A DNA stretch of 64,000 nt from Desulfocapsa sp. (GCA_016765495.1 JAESPV010000096.1:1-64000), one strand, 5' to 3'; shown: positions 8,003-16,931, counted from the stretch's first letter. A program made the numbers and translations. Notes: a model not told the origin generated them from the letters alone.

Positions 8003-9054
8003 TGAAGAAGCAAATAGCAAGTATATCAGGTGGACGTACGTCTCACTACATGATAGATAAACTAATTGAAGTGTTCGGTAAAGAGAACGTAGATTTTATT
8101 TTTTGTAATACTGGTGCTGAGCATAAAGGGACTTACGATTTTGTGCAGGCTACCGCATTACATTTTGATATTGATATTGTTTGTTTGACTATGCACATGC
8201 CCCAAGAGGAAGGTATCGGGGCTAAATACGTAGTCGAGAATATAGCTAATATTACTGGGGATTATACTGCTTTCCGTGAATTAATGACTAAATACGGTAG
8301 GCCTTTTAATCCTGGTGGGAAATTCTGTACCGACCAGTTAAAGACCCAAATCTACCGTAAGTACTGTAATGATGCTTACGGGAAAGGTAATTATGTGACT
8401 TGGATAGGTTATAGAGATGAACCTAGAGACGCTAGTAGATCATGGGGGCATACGTTATCAGCCACCTTAACTAAATGGTTACATATAGAAAAAAGGGATC
8501 AAGGTGAATTCTATAAAAATTGCTCAATAAAACTTGCCGATTCAATCGGAGAGCTTTTTAACTATGTATCAGGATATGTGGTAGATCCTTTAGGGGAGTC
8601 GGGGTATAACCGAGTTAACAAAATCGTAGGTAAGGTTGTTAGGAACGACCAGATAGGGTACAGATTTCTTTTTGAGATTTCTGATTTCAATAAAGAAGAT
8701 ATACGGGCTTGGTGGCGTACCCAAAGTATTGATCTTGAAATACCTGATCACTGCGGTAACTGTGTGTTCTGTATCGAGAAAACGGAGAACCAACTAAGTT
8801 ACTTATGCCATACACAAAAACCTTTAGCAGACGAGTGGTTGGTGCAAGTAACTAACCCTGAAATCCCTATCAAAGGTAGGAAATTCAATGAAGAGGCAAT
8901 GTACCACACTGGTCCTATAAAGCTGACCTTTAAAGAAATATACGACAAGGCTTTCGAGCAGCCCCAAGAGTATTGGGAAAGTAGGGTTTCCCACGAAAAA
9001 AGACTAAGTCCTTGTGCTGAAGGTAGTTGTGACCTGTATGGCGGTGAGGATTAA
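8002..9054 (+). CDS. PP-loop PAPS-reductase-like protein coupled to DpdA
   Basis: 350 residues of the phosphoadenosine phosphosulfate reductase superfamily: PP-loop SGGRTS at 9-14 and a typical FCNTGAEHKGTYDF segment after the second strand. A later cysteine group (HCGNCVFCIEKT ... YLCH) may bind zinc or a cluster. The family adenylates substrates and includes sulfur-transfer enzymes such as DndC. Real PAPS reductase activity is unlikely in a phage. The gene overlaps dpdA by one base, so a role in tailoring or loading the modified base is a reasonable inference. Two other functions, nucleotide metabolism and anti-restriction by a different chemistry, remain open. Confidence 0.75.
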   Translation: MKKQIASISGGRTSHYMIDKLIEVFGKENVDFIFCNTGAEHKGTYDFVQATALHFDIDIVCLTMHMPQEEGIGAKYVVENIANITGDYTAFRELMTKYGRPFNPGGKFCTDQLKTQIYRKYCNDAYGKGNYVTWIGYRDEPRDASRSWGHTLSATLTKWLHIEKRDQGEFYKNCSIKLADSIGELFNYVSGYVVDPLGESGYNRVNKIVGKVVRNDQIGYRFLFEISDFNKEDIRAWWRTQSIDLEIPDHCGNCVFCIEKTENQLSYLCHTQKPLADEWLVQVTNPEIPIKGRKFNEEAMYHTGPIKLTFKEIYDKAFEQPQEYWESRVSHEKRLSPCAEGSCDLYGGED

Positions 9055-9971
9055 TGCAAATCTATATGGCCGGTATTTATACCTCTAACTTCGATCTACA
9101 TGGTAGGCTTTACCGCCGCCTCAGTGATAACGAAAGAGCCCAACGGGACAGTATCCCCCATATGTTAGAATCATACCATTATGTATGTAAACAGTCCGCC
9201 GTAGATAAGATGCGCCGAGATGAAGCAAAGGTATTTCTGGATTCAGGAGCCTTCTCGGCTTGGTCAAAAGGGGTAGAGATTGATCTACCTGCCTACTGCC
9301 GATATATACAAGATAACGCCGATATCATTCGGGTAGAAGACGATGCAGTTGTGGCCTCTGTACTAGATAGTATTGGTGACGATCTCGGAACGTATAAGAA
9401 CCAGATGAGAATGGAGAAGTTAGGGGTGCGGCCTCTACCTTGTTTCCATTACGGGGAAGATCCTAGATACCTCCAGTTGTATGCAGCCAATTATTCCTAT
9501 ATTACCTTGGGTGGAATGGTAGCTCAATCCACAAAAGATCTTCTTATCTGGCTCGACGAAATCTGGGAGAAGTACTTAACTGATGGGGCTGGTAGGCCGA
9601 TTACCAAGGTTCACGCGTTTGGTGTTACTACTCCAATCCTAATGAAGAAGTATCCTTGGTTCAGCGTTGATTCGTCCTCATGGGTTCAGGTAGCGGCTAA
9701 CGGTTCCATTCTATTTAACGGTAAGGCCATGGCCATATCTGCCGAGAGCCCAAACCGAAAGGTTCAGAACCAGCATTACGATACATTTACAGATCTTCAA
9801 AGGGAAGCGATTGATAAACGTTTAACTTCCCAAGGTTACACCACTGAAGACCTAATGCACAAATACCTTTCCCGCTGGATTTATAACATAAATGCATATG
9901 TAGAAATGCACAAAGAGTATCCACCATTTGAGGATGCAATCTTTAAACAAACTCAATTCGGATTATTCTAA
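9054..9971 (+). CDS. dpdA: DpdA-type DNA 7-deazaguanine transglycosylase
   Basis: 305 residues related to tRNA-guanine transglycosylases, in the form used by phages to swap guanine for preQ0 in DNA. Landmarks: D63 in FLDSGAFSAW, D105 in SVLDSIGD, the glycine pair in YITLGGMV (about 149-156), HAFGVTTP (187-194) and D206 in VDSSSW, the likely nucleophile region. Co-occurrence with folE, queD, queE and queC in one block strongly supports the role. Assignment follows the published link between phage DpdA and 7-deazaguanine DNA. It is coupled to both neighbours by TAATG overlaps. Confidence 0.85.
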   Translation: MQIYMAGIYTSNFDLHGRLYRRLSDNERAQRDSIPHMLESYHYVCKQSAVDKMRRDEAKVFLDSGAFSAWSKGVEIDLPAYCRYIQDNADIIRVEDDAVVASVLDSIGDDLGTYKNQMRMEKLGVRPLPCFHYGEDPRYLQLYAANYSYITLGGMVAQSTKDLLIWLDEIWEKYLTDGAGRPITKVHAFGVTTPILMKKYPWFSVDSSSWVQVAANGSILFNGKAMAISAESPNRKVQNQHYDTFTDLQREAIDKRLTSQGYTTEDLMHKYLSRWIYNINAYVEMHKEYPPFEDAIFKQTQFGLF

Positions 9972-10222
9972 TGCTTAGATTAAATACAGTATACAGTTTT
10001 AAAGATACAAGCTTATTCAGTAGTCTAAATCAACTTGAGAGACAACGAGAAAACGAGATTAAGATGGACCTTGAAAGCCAGTTACTTAGAGGTGTTATAG
10101 ATGAGGCGGATATAGCTAGTATTACAACTTTCGACCCATTACTTATAGATATACGTAACGAGCGAACTAGGCTATTGGCTATCGTTAAACCAGAAAAATA
10201 CGAAGTAGTAGAGTGTATTTAA
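9971..10222 (+). CDS. Hypothetical protein
   Basis: 83 residues starting within the dpdA stop. Mostly helical and charged; no motif recognised. The next gene starts at the base right after its stop. Confidence 0.6.
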   Translation: MLRLNTVYSFKDTSLFSSLNQLERQRENEIKMDLESQLLRGVIDEADIASITTFDPLLIDIRNERTRLLAIVKPEKYEVVECI

Positions 10223-10552
10223 ATGATTTATCTTACAGCTTTTTTAGTGCCACTAGTTTATGTATTCCTAAGAGTATTCCAACAGAAGAATATAACCCAT
10301 GATCAAGAACTATTAATGATCATAACCTCTTACGGTATAACCGCGGGGGAACTTTTAACCGTAACTTTGATAGTTACTAAAGGTTGGGATATCTATTTAC
10401 CTCTTGGTACAGGCGGTGCGGTTGGTTGTATCTTAGCTGCTAGGTTCCATAAAAAATTCTTTAGTAAGAAAAATGAAAAGAAATATTTTAGTAGTGAGCT
10501 AGTAGATGAGTGTTACAAGACGGTAGGTCTTCACAAAAGTAAGGAAAAGTAA
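10223..10552 (+). CDS. Small integral membrane protein
   Basis: 109 residues with two or three hydrophobic segments (about 2-17, 28-48 and 53-72) and a lysine-rich cytoplasmic tail. Its place among DNA genes gives no clue to its job; candidates are superinfection exclusion or a membrane anchor. Overlaps the next start by one base. Confidence 0.6.
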   Translation: MIYLTAFLVPLVYVFLRVFQQKNITHDQELLMIITSYGITAGELLTVTLIVTKGWDIYLPLGTGGAVGCILAARFHKKFFSKKNEKKYFSSELVDECYKTVGLHKSKEK

Positions 10553-10731
10553 TGATTACTTTAGGTAAGTTAAAATATCTATTAGGCAAGGTAACTGAGC
10601 TTGAAGGAATCACAGATGATTGTGCTGTCGATGTAAATGTTTATCACCAGATAGAAATATTGAAAGAGAGAATGGAATGGAATACCCTTGCTAAAATCGA
10701 CCTTGATGATGGGGAAATAACCAAATGTTAA
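10552..10731 (+). CDS. Small hypothetical protein
   Basis: 59 residues (MITLGKLKYLLGKV...), overlapping the previous stop (TAATG) and the next gene by 7 bases. Short and acidic; unknown. The coupling on both sides supports it as real. Confidence 0.6.
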   Translation: MITLGKLKYLLGKVTELEGITDDCAVDVNVYHQIEILKERMEWNTLAKIDLDDGEITKC

Positions 10732-11678
10732 AAGCGCTTCAGTTTGTCAAAGGCTCCATAGCCAGTAAAGGTTTTGACCCTACCCTAATGCATTTTAGGA
10801 TAGAGAATGGCCATATAAAAGGGTTTAACGGCTCGCTGGCACTATCCAGCCCCATTGAATTGGACTTGGACGTTTCACCCAAGGCAATCCCATTTGTTAA
10901 AGCAATCACTGCCTGTAAAGCCACTACAGTTATGCATGTTACCCCCACTGGTAAGTTAAGTATTAAATCCGGTAAGTTCAAGGCGTTTGTTGAATGTGCT
11001 CCTGATGAAGCTTACCCGGAGATTAAGCCCGAGGGAAAAATTATTCCCTTAAAGGGAAGTTTTATTGAAACTCTTAAAAAGCTTCAACCGTTCATGGCTG
11101 AAGATGCCTCTAGGCCGTGGGCTCGTGGGATTCTATTAAAAGGCCAATCTGCCTTTGTTACCAATAACATTATAATCATAGAAGCTTGGATGGAACGCCC
11201 ATTCCCAGTGGAGGTTAACATCCCTGCGTCCGCCATTAAAGAGTTGGTTCGTATCAAAGAAGAGCCTACCCATATCCAACTGGATGAACGCTCTGCGTCC
11301 TTTTTATATGAAGATGGCAGGTGGTTAAGAACCAACCTCAATACTGGTGAGTGGCCTGATATTACCCCCGTATTAAATCGAGAGTGTGATCCGAAACCTT
11401 TAGCCGAGGGGTTCTTTGAAGCCCTTATTGATATTGCCCCCTTTGCCGAAGAGACCAGTATGGTTATGTTTATTAATGGGGCTATCTGTACCCATAAAGA
11501 CGAAGGCCTAGGAGCTTCCGCTGAAGTAGATGGGTTACCTGAGGAAGGTGCTTTTAACCACAAATATCTATCCAAGCTCGAGGGCTTAGCAGAAAAGATT
11601 GATTTAACCTTATACCCAACACCTTGTATATTCTATGGGGATAAACTTCGTGGAGCAATTGTAGGGATGAAGCTTTAA
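10725..11678 (+). CDS. DnaN-like sliding clamp candidate
   Basis: 317 residues with the look of a divergent beta clamp: repeated beta-rich units with segments such as IPASAIKELVRI and a final IFYGDKLRGAIVGMKL resembling the clamp C-terminus. It sits directly before the DNA polymerase and shares a TAATG overlap with it, fitting a processivity factor. Recognition is by pattern and context, not by a strict motif. An alternative is another polymerase accessory factor. Confidence 0.55.
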   Translation: MLKALQFVKGSIASKGFDPTLMHFRIENGHIKGFNGSLALSSPIELDLDVSPKAIPFVKAITACKATTVMHVTPTGKLSIKSGKFKAFVECAPDEAYPEIKPEGKIIPLKGSFIETLKKLQPFMAEDASRPWARGILLKGQSAFVTNNIIIIEAWMERPFPVEVNIPASAIKELVRIKEEPTHIQLDERSASFLYEDGRWLRTNLNTGEWPDITPVLNRECDPKPLAEGFFEALIDIAPFAEETSMVMFINGAICTHKDEGLGASAEVDGLPEEGAFNHKYLSKLEGLAEKIDLTLYPTPCIFYGDKLRGAIVGMKL

Positions 11679-13702
11679 TGGCTAGAGATGATAGTATAGG
11701 CCTATTCTGGGAAGATCACGCTGCTGAAAAGGGTAGAAACCGTATTGCGGCTATTATGCCCGATATACCTGAGACTGGCTGGGAACCCCCTAAAACATTA
11801 CCGAACTTATCCAATTCCAAAGTTATCTCTTTAGATGTTGAAACTTGGGATCCTGGCTTGAAGGATCATGGACCTGGATGGTCAAGGGGCGAAGGCCACC
11901 TTGTTGGGGTTTCTATTGGTGATGATAAAGGTGGGTGCTGGTACTTCCCTATGAGGCACGAGATAGAAGCTGAAGGAAATTGGGATGCCGAAGTTATTCT
12001 AGTGTGGTTAAGGAATACCCTTTGTAATCCTAAACAGCCCAAAGTTGGGGCAAACATAATTTATGATATTGGTTGGCTCTGGCATGAGGGTGTTCATGTT
12101 CAAGGTCCTCTTTTTGATGTCCAGTACGCTGAGGCTTTGCTTAATGAAGCTGCTCCTGTAGCCCTAGAAAGCCTAGCCCAAAAATACCTTGGTGAAGGTA
12201 AAGAATCTAATTTGCTGTACCAGTGGTGCTCAGACTACTATGGTGGTCCAATTACTGGTGACCAGCGTAAAAATATTTATCGTGCCCCTCCAAGATTGGT
12301 TGGTCCTTATGCGGAGAGTGATGCCGACTTACCCTTACGCATAATAGCGAAGCAGTGGCCGCTACTCGAGAAAGAAGGTCTTATGGATTTGTTCATAATG
12401 GAATGTGAACTGATATACCTTTATCTGGAAATGCGTTTTGAAGGGGTTACGGTAAATGTTCCTTATGCAGAAGAACTCAGAGATACCTTAGAGAAGAAGG
12501 AAGGCGAGTTTCAAAGTGAGCTAGACAGATTGGCTGGCTTCAAGGTCAACACTAACTCAGGTGAACAGCTGGCTAAGGTATTTGATTCAGAAGGCCTCAC
12601 CTATAACTTTACCAAACCTAGTAAGACCTACCCTCAAGGCAAACCAAGTTTTACTAAGGATTTCATTGAAGCGGTTAATCACCCAGTTGGGGAGTTAATA
12701 AGGGAAATTAGGTTACATGCTAAACTCCGTGGTACGTTCGTGGAGAGCTATATACTTAATTCTCATGTAGGTGGCAAAGTCCATGGCCAATTCCATCCTT
12801 TACGCGGGGAAACTTACGGTACACGTAGTGGTAGGTATAGCAGTTCTAACCCTAACCTGCAAAATATTCCATCTAGGCACCCAATACTAGCCCCAATGAT
12901 TCGAGGGCTATTTATACCTGATATTGATCACGTGGCTTGGCGTAAGTACGATTACAGTCAAATTGAATATAGGTTCATGGTTCATTTTGCCGTTGGCCAA
13001 GCAGGGCAGAACGCTCGGGATATGTTTAATGCAGATCCTGACTTAGATTACCATAACTTCGCTCAAAAGCTTGTATTTGATAAAACAGGTATGAAGATTG
13101 AACGTAAGTCAATTAAGAAAGTTAACTTCGGGTTGATCTATGGTATGGGTAAGAAAACCTTAGGTGCTGGCCTTGGCCTAAGTAAGAAACAGACTGCGGA
13201 GCTATTTGCTGCGTACTTTGAAGCGATGGATTTCGCTAAGCCCACTATGGATGCAGCAATGCAGGAAGCTCAGGATACAGGAGTCATAACCACAATATTA
13301 GGTCGTAAGTCGCGCTTTGATTTGTGGGAACCTGCAGGCTGGACTAAGAAAGGTTTCCCCCTACCAATTGATCAAGCTATCCTTAGATACGGTAATATTA
13401 AACGAGCAGAGACCCATAAGGCACTGAACAGAAGGTTACAGGGTTCCTCAGCCGATCAGATGAAAGTCGCCTTACATAAATGTTATAAAGACGGTATTTA
13501 TGATGATATAGGGGTACCAAGATTAATCATACATGATGAATCTAATCATTCAGATAGAGGCGGTTGTAGTGAGGGTTTTAGGGAAATGCAGTACATATTT
13601 GAAACAGCTATACCGTTAAAGGTTCCCGTTAAATTTGGATTAGATTATGGCAAGGACTGGGGTCATGCAATTGAGTGTAAAGATGATAAAGATCTCCCGT
13701 AA
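11678..13702 (+). CDS. Family A DNA polymerase with 3'-5' exonuclease
   Basis: 674 residues. Proofreading domain: D53/E55 (SLDVETWDP), the Exo II region around 124-132 (GANIIYDIGW) and the Exo III YAESDADL at 211-218. Polymerase domain: motif A DYSQIE at 425-430, motif B from K477 to Y488 (KS.KKVNFGLIYG) and motif C HDE close to the C-terminus. There is no 5'-3' exonuclease domain, as usual for phage replicases. It is probably the main replicative polymerase with the clamp-like protein upstream. Confidence 0.95.
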   Translation: MARDDSIGLFWEDHAAEKGRNRIAAIMPDIPETGWEPPKTLPNLSNSKVISLDVETWDPGLKDHGPGWSRGEGHLVGVSIGDDKGGCWYFPMRHEIEAEGNWDAEVILVWLRNTLCNPKQPKVGANIIYDIGWLWHEGVHVQGPLFDVQYAEALLNEAAPVALESLAQKYLGEGKESNLLYQWCSDYYGGPITGDQRKNIYRAPPRLVGPYAESDADLPLRIIAKQWPLLEKEGLMDLFIMECELIYLYLEMRFEGVTVNVPYAEELRDTLEKKEGEFQSELDRLAGFKVNTNSGEQLAKVFDSEGLTYNFTKPSKTYPQGKPSFTKDFIEAVNHPVGELIREIRLHAKLRGTFVESYILNSHVGGKVHGQFHPLRGETYGTRSGRYSSSNPNLQNIPSRHPILAPMIRGLFIPDIDHVAWRKYDYSQIEYRFMVHFAVGQAGQNARDMFNADPDLDYHNFAQKLVFDKTGMKIERKSIKKVNFGLIYGMGKKTLGAGLGLSKKQTAELFAAYFEAMDFAKPTMDAAMQEAQDTGVITTILGRKSRFDLWEPAGWTKKGFPLPIDQAILRYGNIKRAETHKALNRRLQGSSADQMKVALHKCYKDGIYDDIGVPRLIIHDESNHSDRGGCSEGFREMQYIFETAIPLKVPVKFGLDYGKDWGHAIECKDDKDLP

Positions 13703-14165
13703 AGAAGCCAAGGCGCAAGGCCTGAAGCACTATTTTACAGGTATCCAATGCATTAATGGTCATACCACTTTTAGGTTTACGGCTAATAGTACTTGTGGTG
13801 AATGCTTACTTGCCACGCATAAAAACTATCTTAAAACCGAGCATGGTAAGGCAGTTCAGAAAGCCTATGATCGAGGCGAAAAAGCAAAACAAGCTCATAG
13901 AGTTCGCAAGAAAGATCCTAGGGTCAAAAAGATGAATAGGCGTGACGGGGCTAAACGCAGAGCGGCTAAGCTTGAAAGAACACCTAGCTGGGTTGATCAT
14001 GAAGCCATAAGTAGAATTTACTTATTCTGTCCAAATGGTTATGAAGTGGATCATATTATCCCGTTACAGGGTAAATTGGTATCAGGATTACATGTTCCAG
14101 ATAATCTGCAATACCTTACCTGTACCGAGAATAGGATTAAATATAACGCATTTGAAATAGAGTAA
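13683..14165 (+). CDS. HNH endonuclease
   Basis: The C-terminal half carries an HNH-type core: EVDHIIPLQGK, SGLH and NLQYLT. The N-terminal KAQGLKHYFTG ... C.NGH ... CGEC region is a common zinc-like element in free-standing phage HNH proteins. I choose ATG 13683, inside the last codons of the polymerase; an ATG at 13647 would overlap further. The 160-residue product is probably a selfish homing enzyme that nicks the polymerase region of rival phages. Confidence 0.8.
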   Translation: MIKISRKEAKAQGLKHYFTGIQCINGHTTFRFTANSTCGECLLATHKNYLKTEHGKAVQKAYDRGEKAKQAHRVRKKDPRVKKMNRRDGAKRRAAKLERTPSWVDHEAISRIYLFCPNGYEVDHIIPLQGKLVSGLHVPDNLQYLTCTENRIKYNAFEIE

Positions 14166-14180
14166 TGTGCTAGGTTTACA

Positions 14181-14209
14181 GTGACTTACAAAGGTGAGTA
14201 ACTTATAAT
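14181..14209 (+). promoter_or_regulatory. Sigma70 promoter of the moron-like gene
   Basis: GTGACT (14181-14186), 17-base spacer, TATAAT (14204-14209). It faces the gene at 14402 and leaves a leader of nearly 190 bases. Confidence 0.5.
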
Positions 14210-14227
14210 TATTATAGTAAATAAATT

Positions 14228-14365
14228 TCCCTCTCAGATTCATTCAGGGATCGTTGGCCGACGAGTGAAGGCCGCGCACCACGGATATGTATTCGCAGAG
14301 AAGAAACCTTCTGCAAAAGGCCACCGTGGGGTATGCAACTCATCTTTGATGGCGGATGTAAAACG
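14228..14365 (+). ncRNA. Structured 5' leader, possible riboregulator
   Basis: The leader between promoter and gene is noticeably more GC-rich than its surroundings. CCACGG (14279-14284) pairs with CCGTGG (14324-14329); inside, GCAG/CTGC and AAG/CTT form a second stem with an AAAC loop. GGCC repeats and a GGCG...CGCC pair lie either side. I could not match it to a known riboswitch class by eye. Confidence 0.35.
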
Positions 14366-14401
14366 CCTACATAATATTAACTTTAACAGAAGGAATGTAT
14401 C

Positions 14402-14716
14402 ATGCGTAAACGCATTGGCTTAATGTCAATACTGGTCTCTTTTTCACTCTCGGTCTGCTGTATGGCAGCTCCGGTCGATTTCACCCAATACGACTATATG
14501 CTTCCACAGCTTATTACATCGAACGGGTCAGATCCATTGGATACCGCGGTGACAGAAGAAGATTTTGTAGTGGCAATGCCTTATAAGATGGTTGTTGAAA
14601 CCATCGAAAAAGTTCCATTAGCGAAGACACGTATCCAGTCTATAGCTATTGATTTTCATTTTGACAACCTTGCTGTTAAGCAGAATCAAAATTTCGAACG
14701 AACACAAAGCATATAG
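14402..14716 (+). CDS. Secreted protein of unknown function, likely moron
   Basis: 104 residues with a clear signal peptide: MRKR, a hydrophobic core to about residue 20, and a likely cut after MAA. The mature part is acidic and has no recognised domain. It stands alone between two converging modules with its own promoter, long leader and terminator, the architecture of an accessory moron gene. Base composition seems richer in G and C than its neighbours, hinting at separate origin. AGAAGGA precedes the ATG. Confidence 0.65.
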   Translation: MRKRIGLMSILVSFSLSVCCMAAPVDFTQYDYMLPQLITSNGSDPLDTAVTEEDFVVAMPYKMVVETIEKVPLAKTRIQSIAIDFHFDNLAVKQNQNFERTQSI

Positions 14717-14741
14717 ATGTTCATATAGATGTTGTAAGTAG

Positions 14742-14766
14742 AAACCCGCCATAGCAGCGGGTTTTT
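14742..14766 (+). terminator. Terminator between convergent genes
   Basis: AAACCCGC (14742-14749) pairs with GCGGGTTT (14757-14764), 7-base loop, and continues in T on the plus side. The stem may also slow transcripts arriving on the minus strand, though the U-tract there is poor. Confidence 0.8.
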
Positions 14767-15346
14767 ATTTGATTATTTCTATTGGACCGAATCTAACCCC
14801 ATTACGGAAGCGCCAATGCTTAGCGAAATACTTCGGGGTATACCAGTTACTTGGTACGTAGTTACTTAACCAGCCTAGAGCAATAAAAGTCTCCGCTACA
14901 TGCTCACTGCAGAAGATACTAGATAAATCCTTTCCTTGCCTTAGCCACCAGAACACGGGCGCTGCTGCCATTATCTGTTTACGAGACTTCTCAAAAGGTC
15001 TTCCTACCACTTCTGTTCTATACTCTCTGAGCTTAGCCCGATGGGTATAGTCAGGGGTCTGTACTCTACGAATAGCCACATTACCATCATACATCTCAAG
15101 GCGCTTAGAAAAAGGTACGATCTGAACACCGGAGTTATGCCTTTTTAGGTCTAGACCAATTAATGAGTCGTCATGGGTAGATTCGTAAATAAGTGGGAAA
15201 GGATAATCAGGATCGTCCGCTATGATAATACCGCAATGTGACCAGCGTGACCAAGTAAATAATTGAACTATACGGGGTATAAGACCCCTACCTGAGAATA
15301 GTATAATATCCCCAGTTCTTAGATCACCATACTTACACGTAGTCAT
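14765..15346 (-). CDS. YiiX/NlpC-P60-like cysteine peptidase or amidase
   Basis: 193 residues with permuted NlpC/P60 (YiiX-type) features: LRTGDIILFSG at the start, WSRWSHCGIII containing the likely histidine, an ES/YEST segment, and IFCSEHVAETF with the likely catalytic cysteine. Such proteins cleave cell wall peptides or lipid-linked amides. It is the last gene of the virion operon, next to the receptor-binding gene, so a virion-borne wall-opening enzyme or an endolysin is plausible. Overlaps the upstream gene by 14 bases. Confidence 0.65.
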   Translation of the reverse strand: MTTCKYGDLRTGDIILFSGRGLIPRIVQLFTWSRWSHCGIIIADDPDYPFPLIYESTHDDSLIGLDLKRHNSGVQIVPFSKRLEMYDGNVAIRRVQTPDYTHRAKLREYRTEVVGRPFEKSRKQIMAAAPVFWWLRQGKDLSSIFCSEHVAETFIALGWLSNYVPSNWYTPKYFAKHWRFRNGVRFGPIEIIK

Positions 15347-16931
15347 CTGCCCATGCTACTGAACCAGCCTGAGGATGAACAAAATCTTCTTGACCGATAT
15401 TCATTAGTATGTGCCCACCTGAGCAATCTACTTCTTGAGTCCATAGAACTGAGGTTTCTATGTTTGGTATTGTGGCCAATAGTACATTGTCCACATATAT
15501 CTTGATTTCAGCAGTAATAAAGTTAACCAAAAAACCTATAACTTGACCTACTGCCATAGTGTAAACAACTGGTAAGTTACCGCTGGTAGTTAAGACCGCG
15601 TTAGTAGTTAATTGTACAGAGGTGATACCAAGACCACTAAAAAAGTGTGCTGCGGGGGCATCCATACCTACATCCGCCCCAATATCAGCATCTAGTATGG
15701 TATACTCAAAGTAACGTACCCCAAGCTTATGCAGGTAGAAACCCCGAGCGTTATTAATATTTAATACGGCAAAACCATTGCTAGTTATACCCGTACTACC
15801 ATTTGTTGTGTTACGGGAGAAACCTATTGTAGCCCCCGCAGGATTAGTCGTATTATAATTTAATGTTGGTACAGCGTCTAGGGATGCTGTCCAACCTAGC
15901 AGCTTACCACCTAGCTCGTCAATGGAACCCGACCTAAGTAGTGTCCTATCAGGTGGTGTGAACGTAGCAAGTCTAGGCTGCTTCCCTTTGATTAATGGGT
16001 CTAGAGTAAATCTTGAGGTGCTCTCAGTAAAGGTAGTACCGTTGGTAGTCTCAAAAACTTGGGAATTGGAGACAAGGGTGTATATACCGTTTTGAATTAC
16101 CACCTGCTCATAAGATGACCCTGCCGCTACATTTGGCAGTGTTTGTGGTAACCAGTTAATAAAGTCTGTGCTCCGCCATACTTCCACTATATCAGTCTTA
16201 ACAGTACCACCGCCGCCAAGAGCGATAGCTAAGAACGCACCACCGAAATATCTTATATCAAAAAATTGTGGAGCATCAACTGTTTCCTGCGTCCAAGTTA
16301 GGAGATCAGCCGATGAGGCAGTACCATATACATCCGGGCTTAGCGGGGGTGTTGGACTCCCTGTTTCTTTTACCCCATAGGCAACGTATTGACCATCTGC
16401 ATAGACAATCCAATGTGCTTTTTGTAGGCGGTCATTCAAAGTGAGATCATTCTCTACAATCCCGTTAACTGGGGTGTAGGTAACAAGATCTGTCGAGGTG
16501 TAAAGATCACGGCCTTCAGCTTTGTTTAGTATAAACCTGTCCTGATCAGAATCAGTATGGAGCAGATTTATTCCTCCCCCTATAAAACCACCTCCAAGAG
16601 ATGATACATTAGTAAAAATCCAATCATTACCTGAAGTTGCTAGGTCTTTATGGTTTACGAAAGTACCGGCAGCACCCGCTAGTATACCGTTTGCAAAATC
16701 AGTGGTACCTGTAATAAAGGCTGTGTGAAACTGCTCATTATCTTCAACCCAAGTAACTCCGTTATCGATACTCTTTCTACTTAGAATACCTATTGAAGGT
16801 GCGGTAACTCTAGAGGTCTGTGTAAAAGACCACCACTCCCCATCGACAAAAATAGGGCTTGGAGTAGTTGTAAAACCAGCGAACCCACCACCGGACGAAG
16901 TAATACCCATTAGTAAAGGACCAATCATCAT
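15333..16931 (-). CDS. Receptor-binding protein: beta-propeller plus SPRY-like domain
   Basis: About 533 residues. The N-terminal two thirds repeat motifs such as STDLVTYTP, SADLLTWTQ and STDFINWLP, like the Asp-box turns of sialidase-type propellers. The last 190 residues (YFEYTI ... VIGFLVNFITAEIKIYVDN) resemble a SPRY/B30.2 binding domain. I start at ATG 16931, which overlaps the stop of the upstream gene; the longer TTG frame at 16961 is unlikely. Its place at the end of the tail genes fits host recognition. The ligand is unknown. Confidence 0.65.
   Translation of the reverse strand: MMIGPLLMGITSSGGGFAGFTTTPSPIFVDGEWWSFTQTSRVTAPSIGILSRKSIDNGVTWVEDNEQFHTAFITGTTDFANGILAGAAGTFVNHKDLATSGNDWIFTNVSSLGGGFIGGGINLLHTDSDQDRFILNKAEGRDLYTSTDLVTYTPVNGIVENDLTLNDRLQKAHWIVYADGQYVAYGVKETGSPTPPLSPDVYGTASSADLLTWTQETVDAPQFFDIRYFGGAFLAIALGGGGTVKTDIVEVWRSTDFINWLPQTLPNVAAGSSYEQVVIQNGIYTLVSNSQVFETTNGTTFTESTSRFTLDPLIKGKQPRLATFTPPDRTLLRSGSIDELGGKLLGWTASLDAVPTLNYNTTNPAGATIGFSRNTTNGSTGITSNGFAVLNINNARGFYLHKLGVRYFEYTILDADIGADVGMDAPAAHFFSGLGITSVQLTTNAVLTTSGNLPVVYTMAVGQVIGFLVNFITAEIKIYVDNVLLATIPNIETSVLWTQEVDCSGGHILMNIGQEDFVHPQAGSVAWADDYV

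Noticed and set aside
8002-9054. Phosphorothioation (DndC) system
   Set aside because: The PP-loop protein has no DndA, B, D or E partners nearby.
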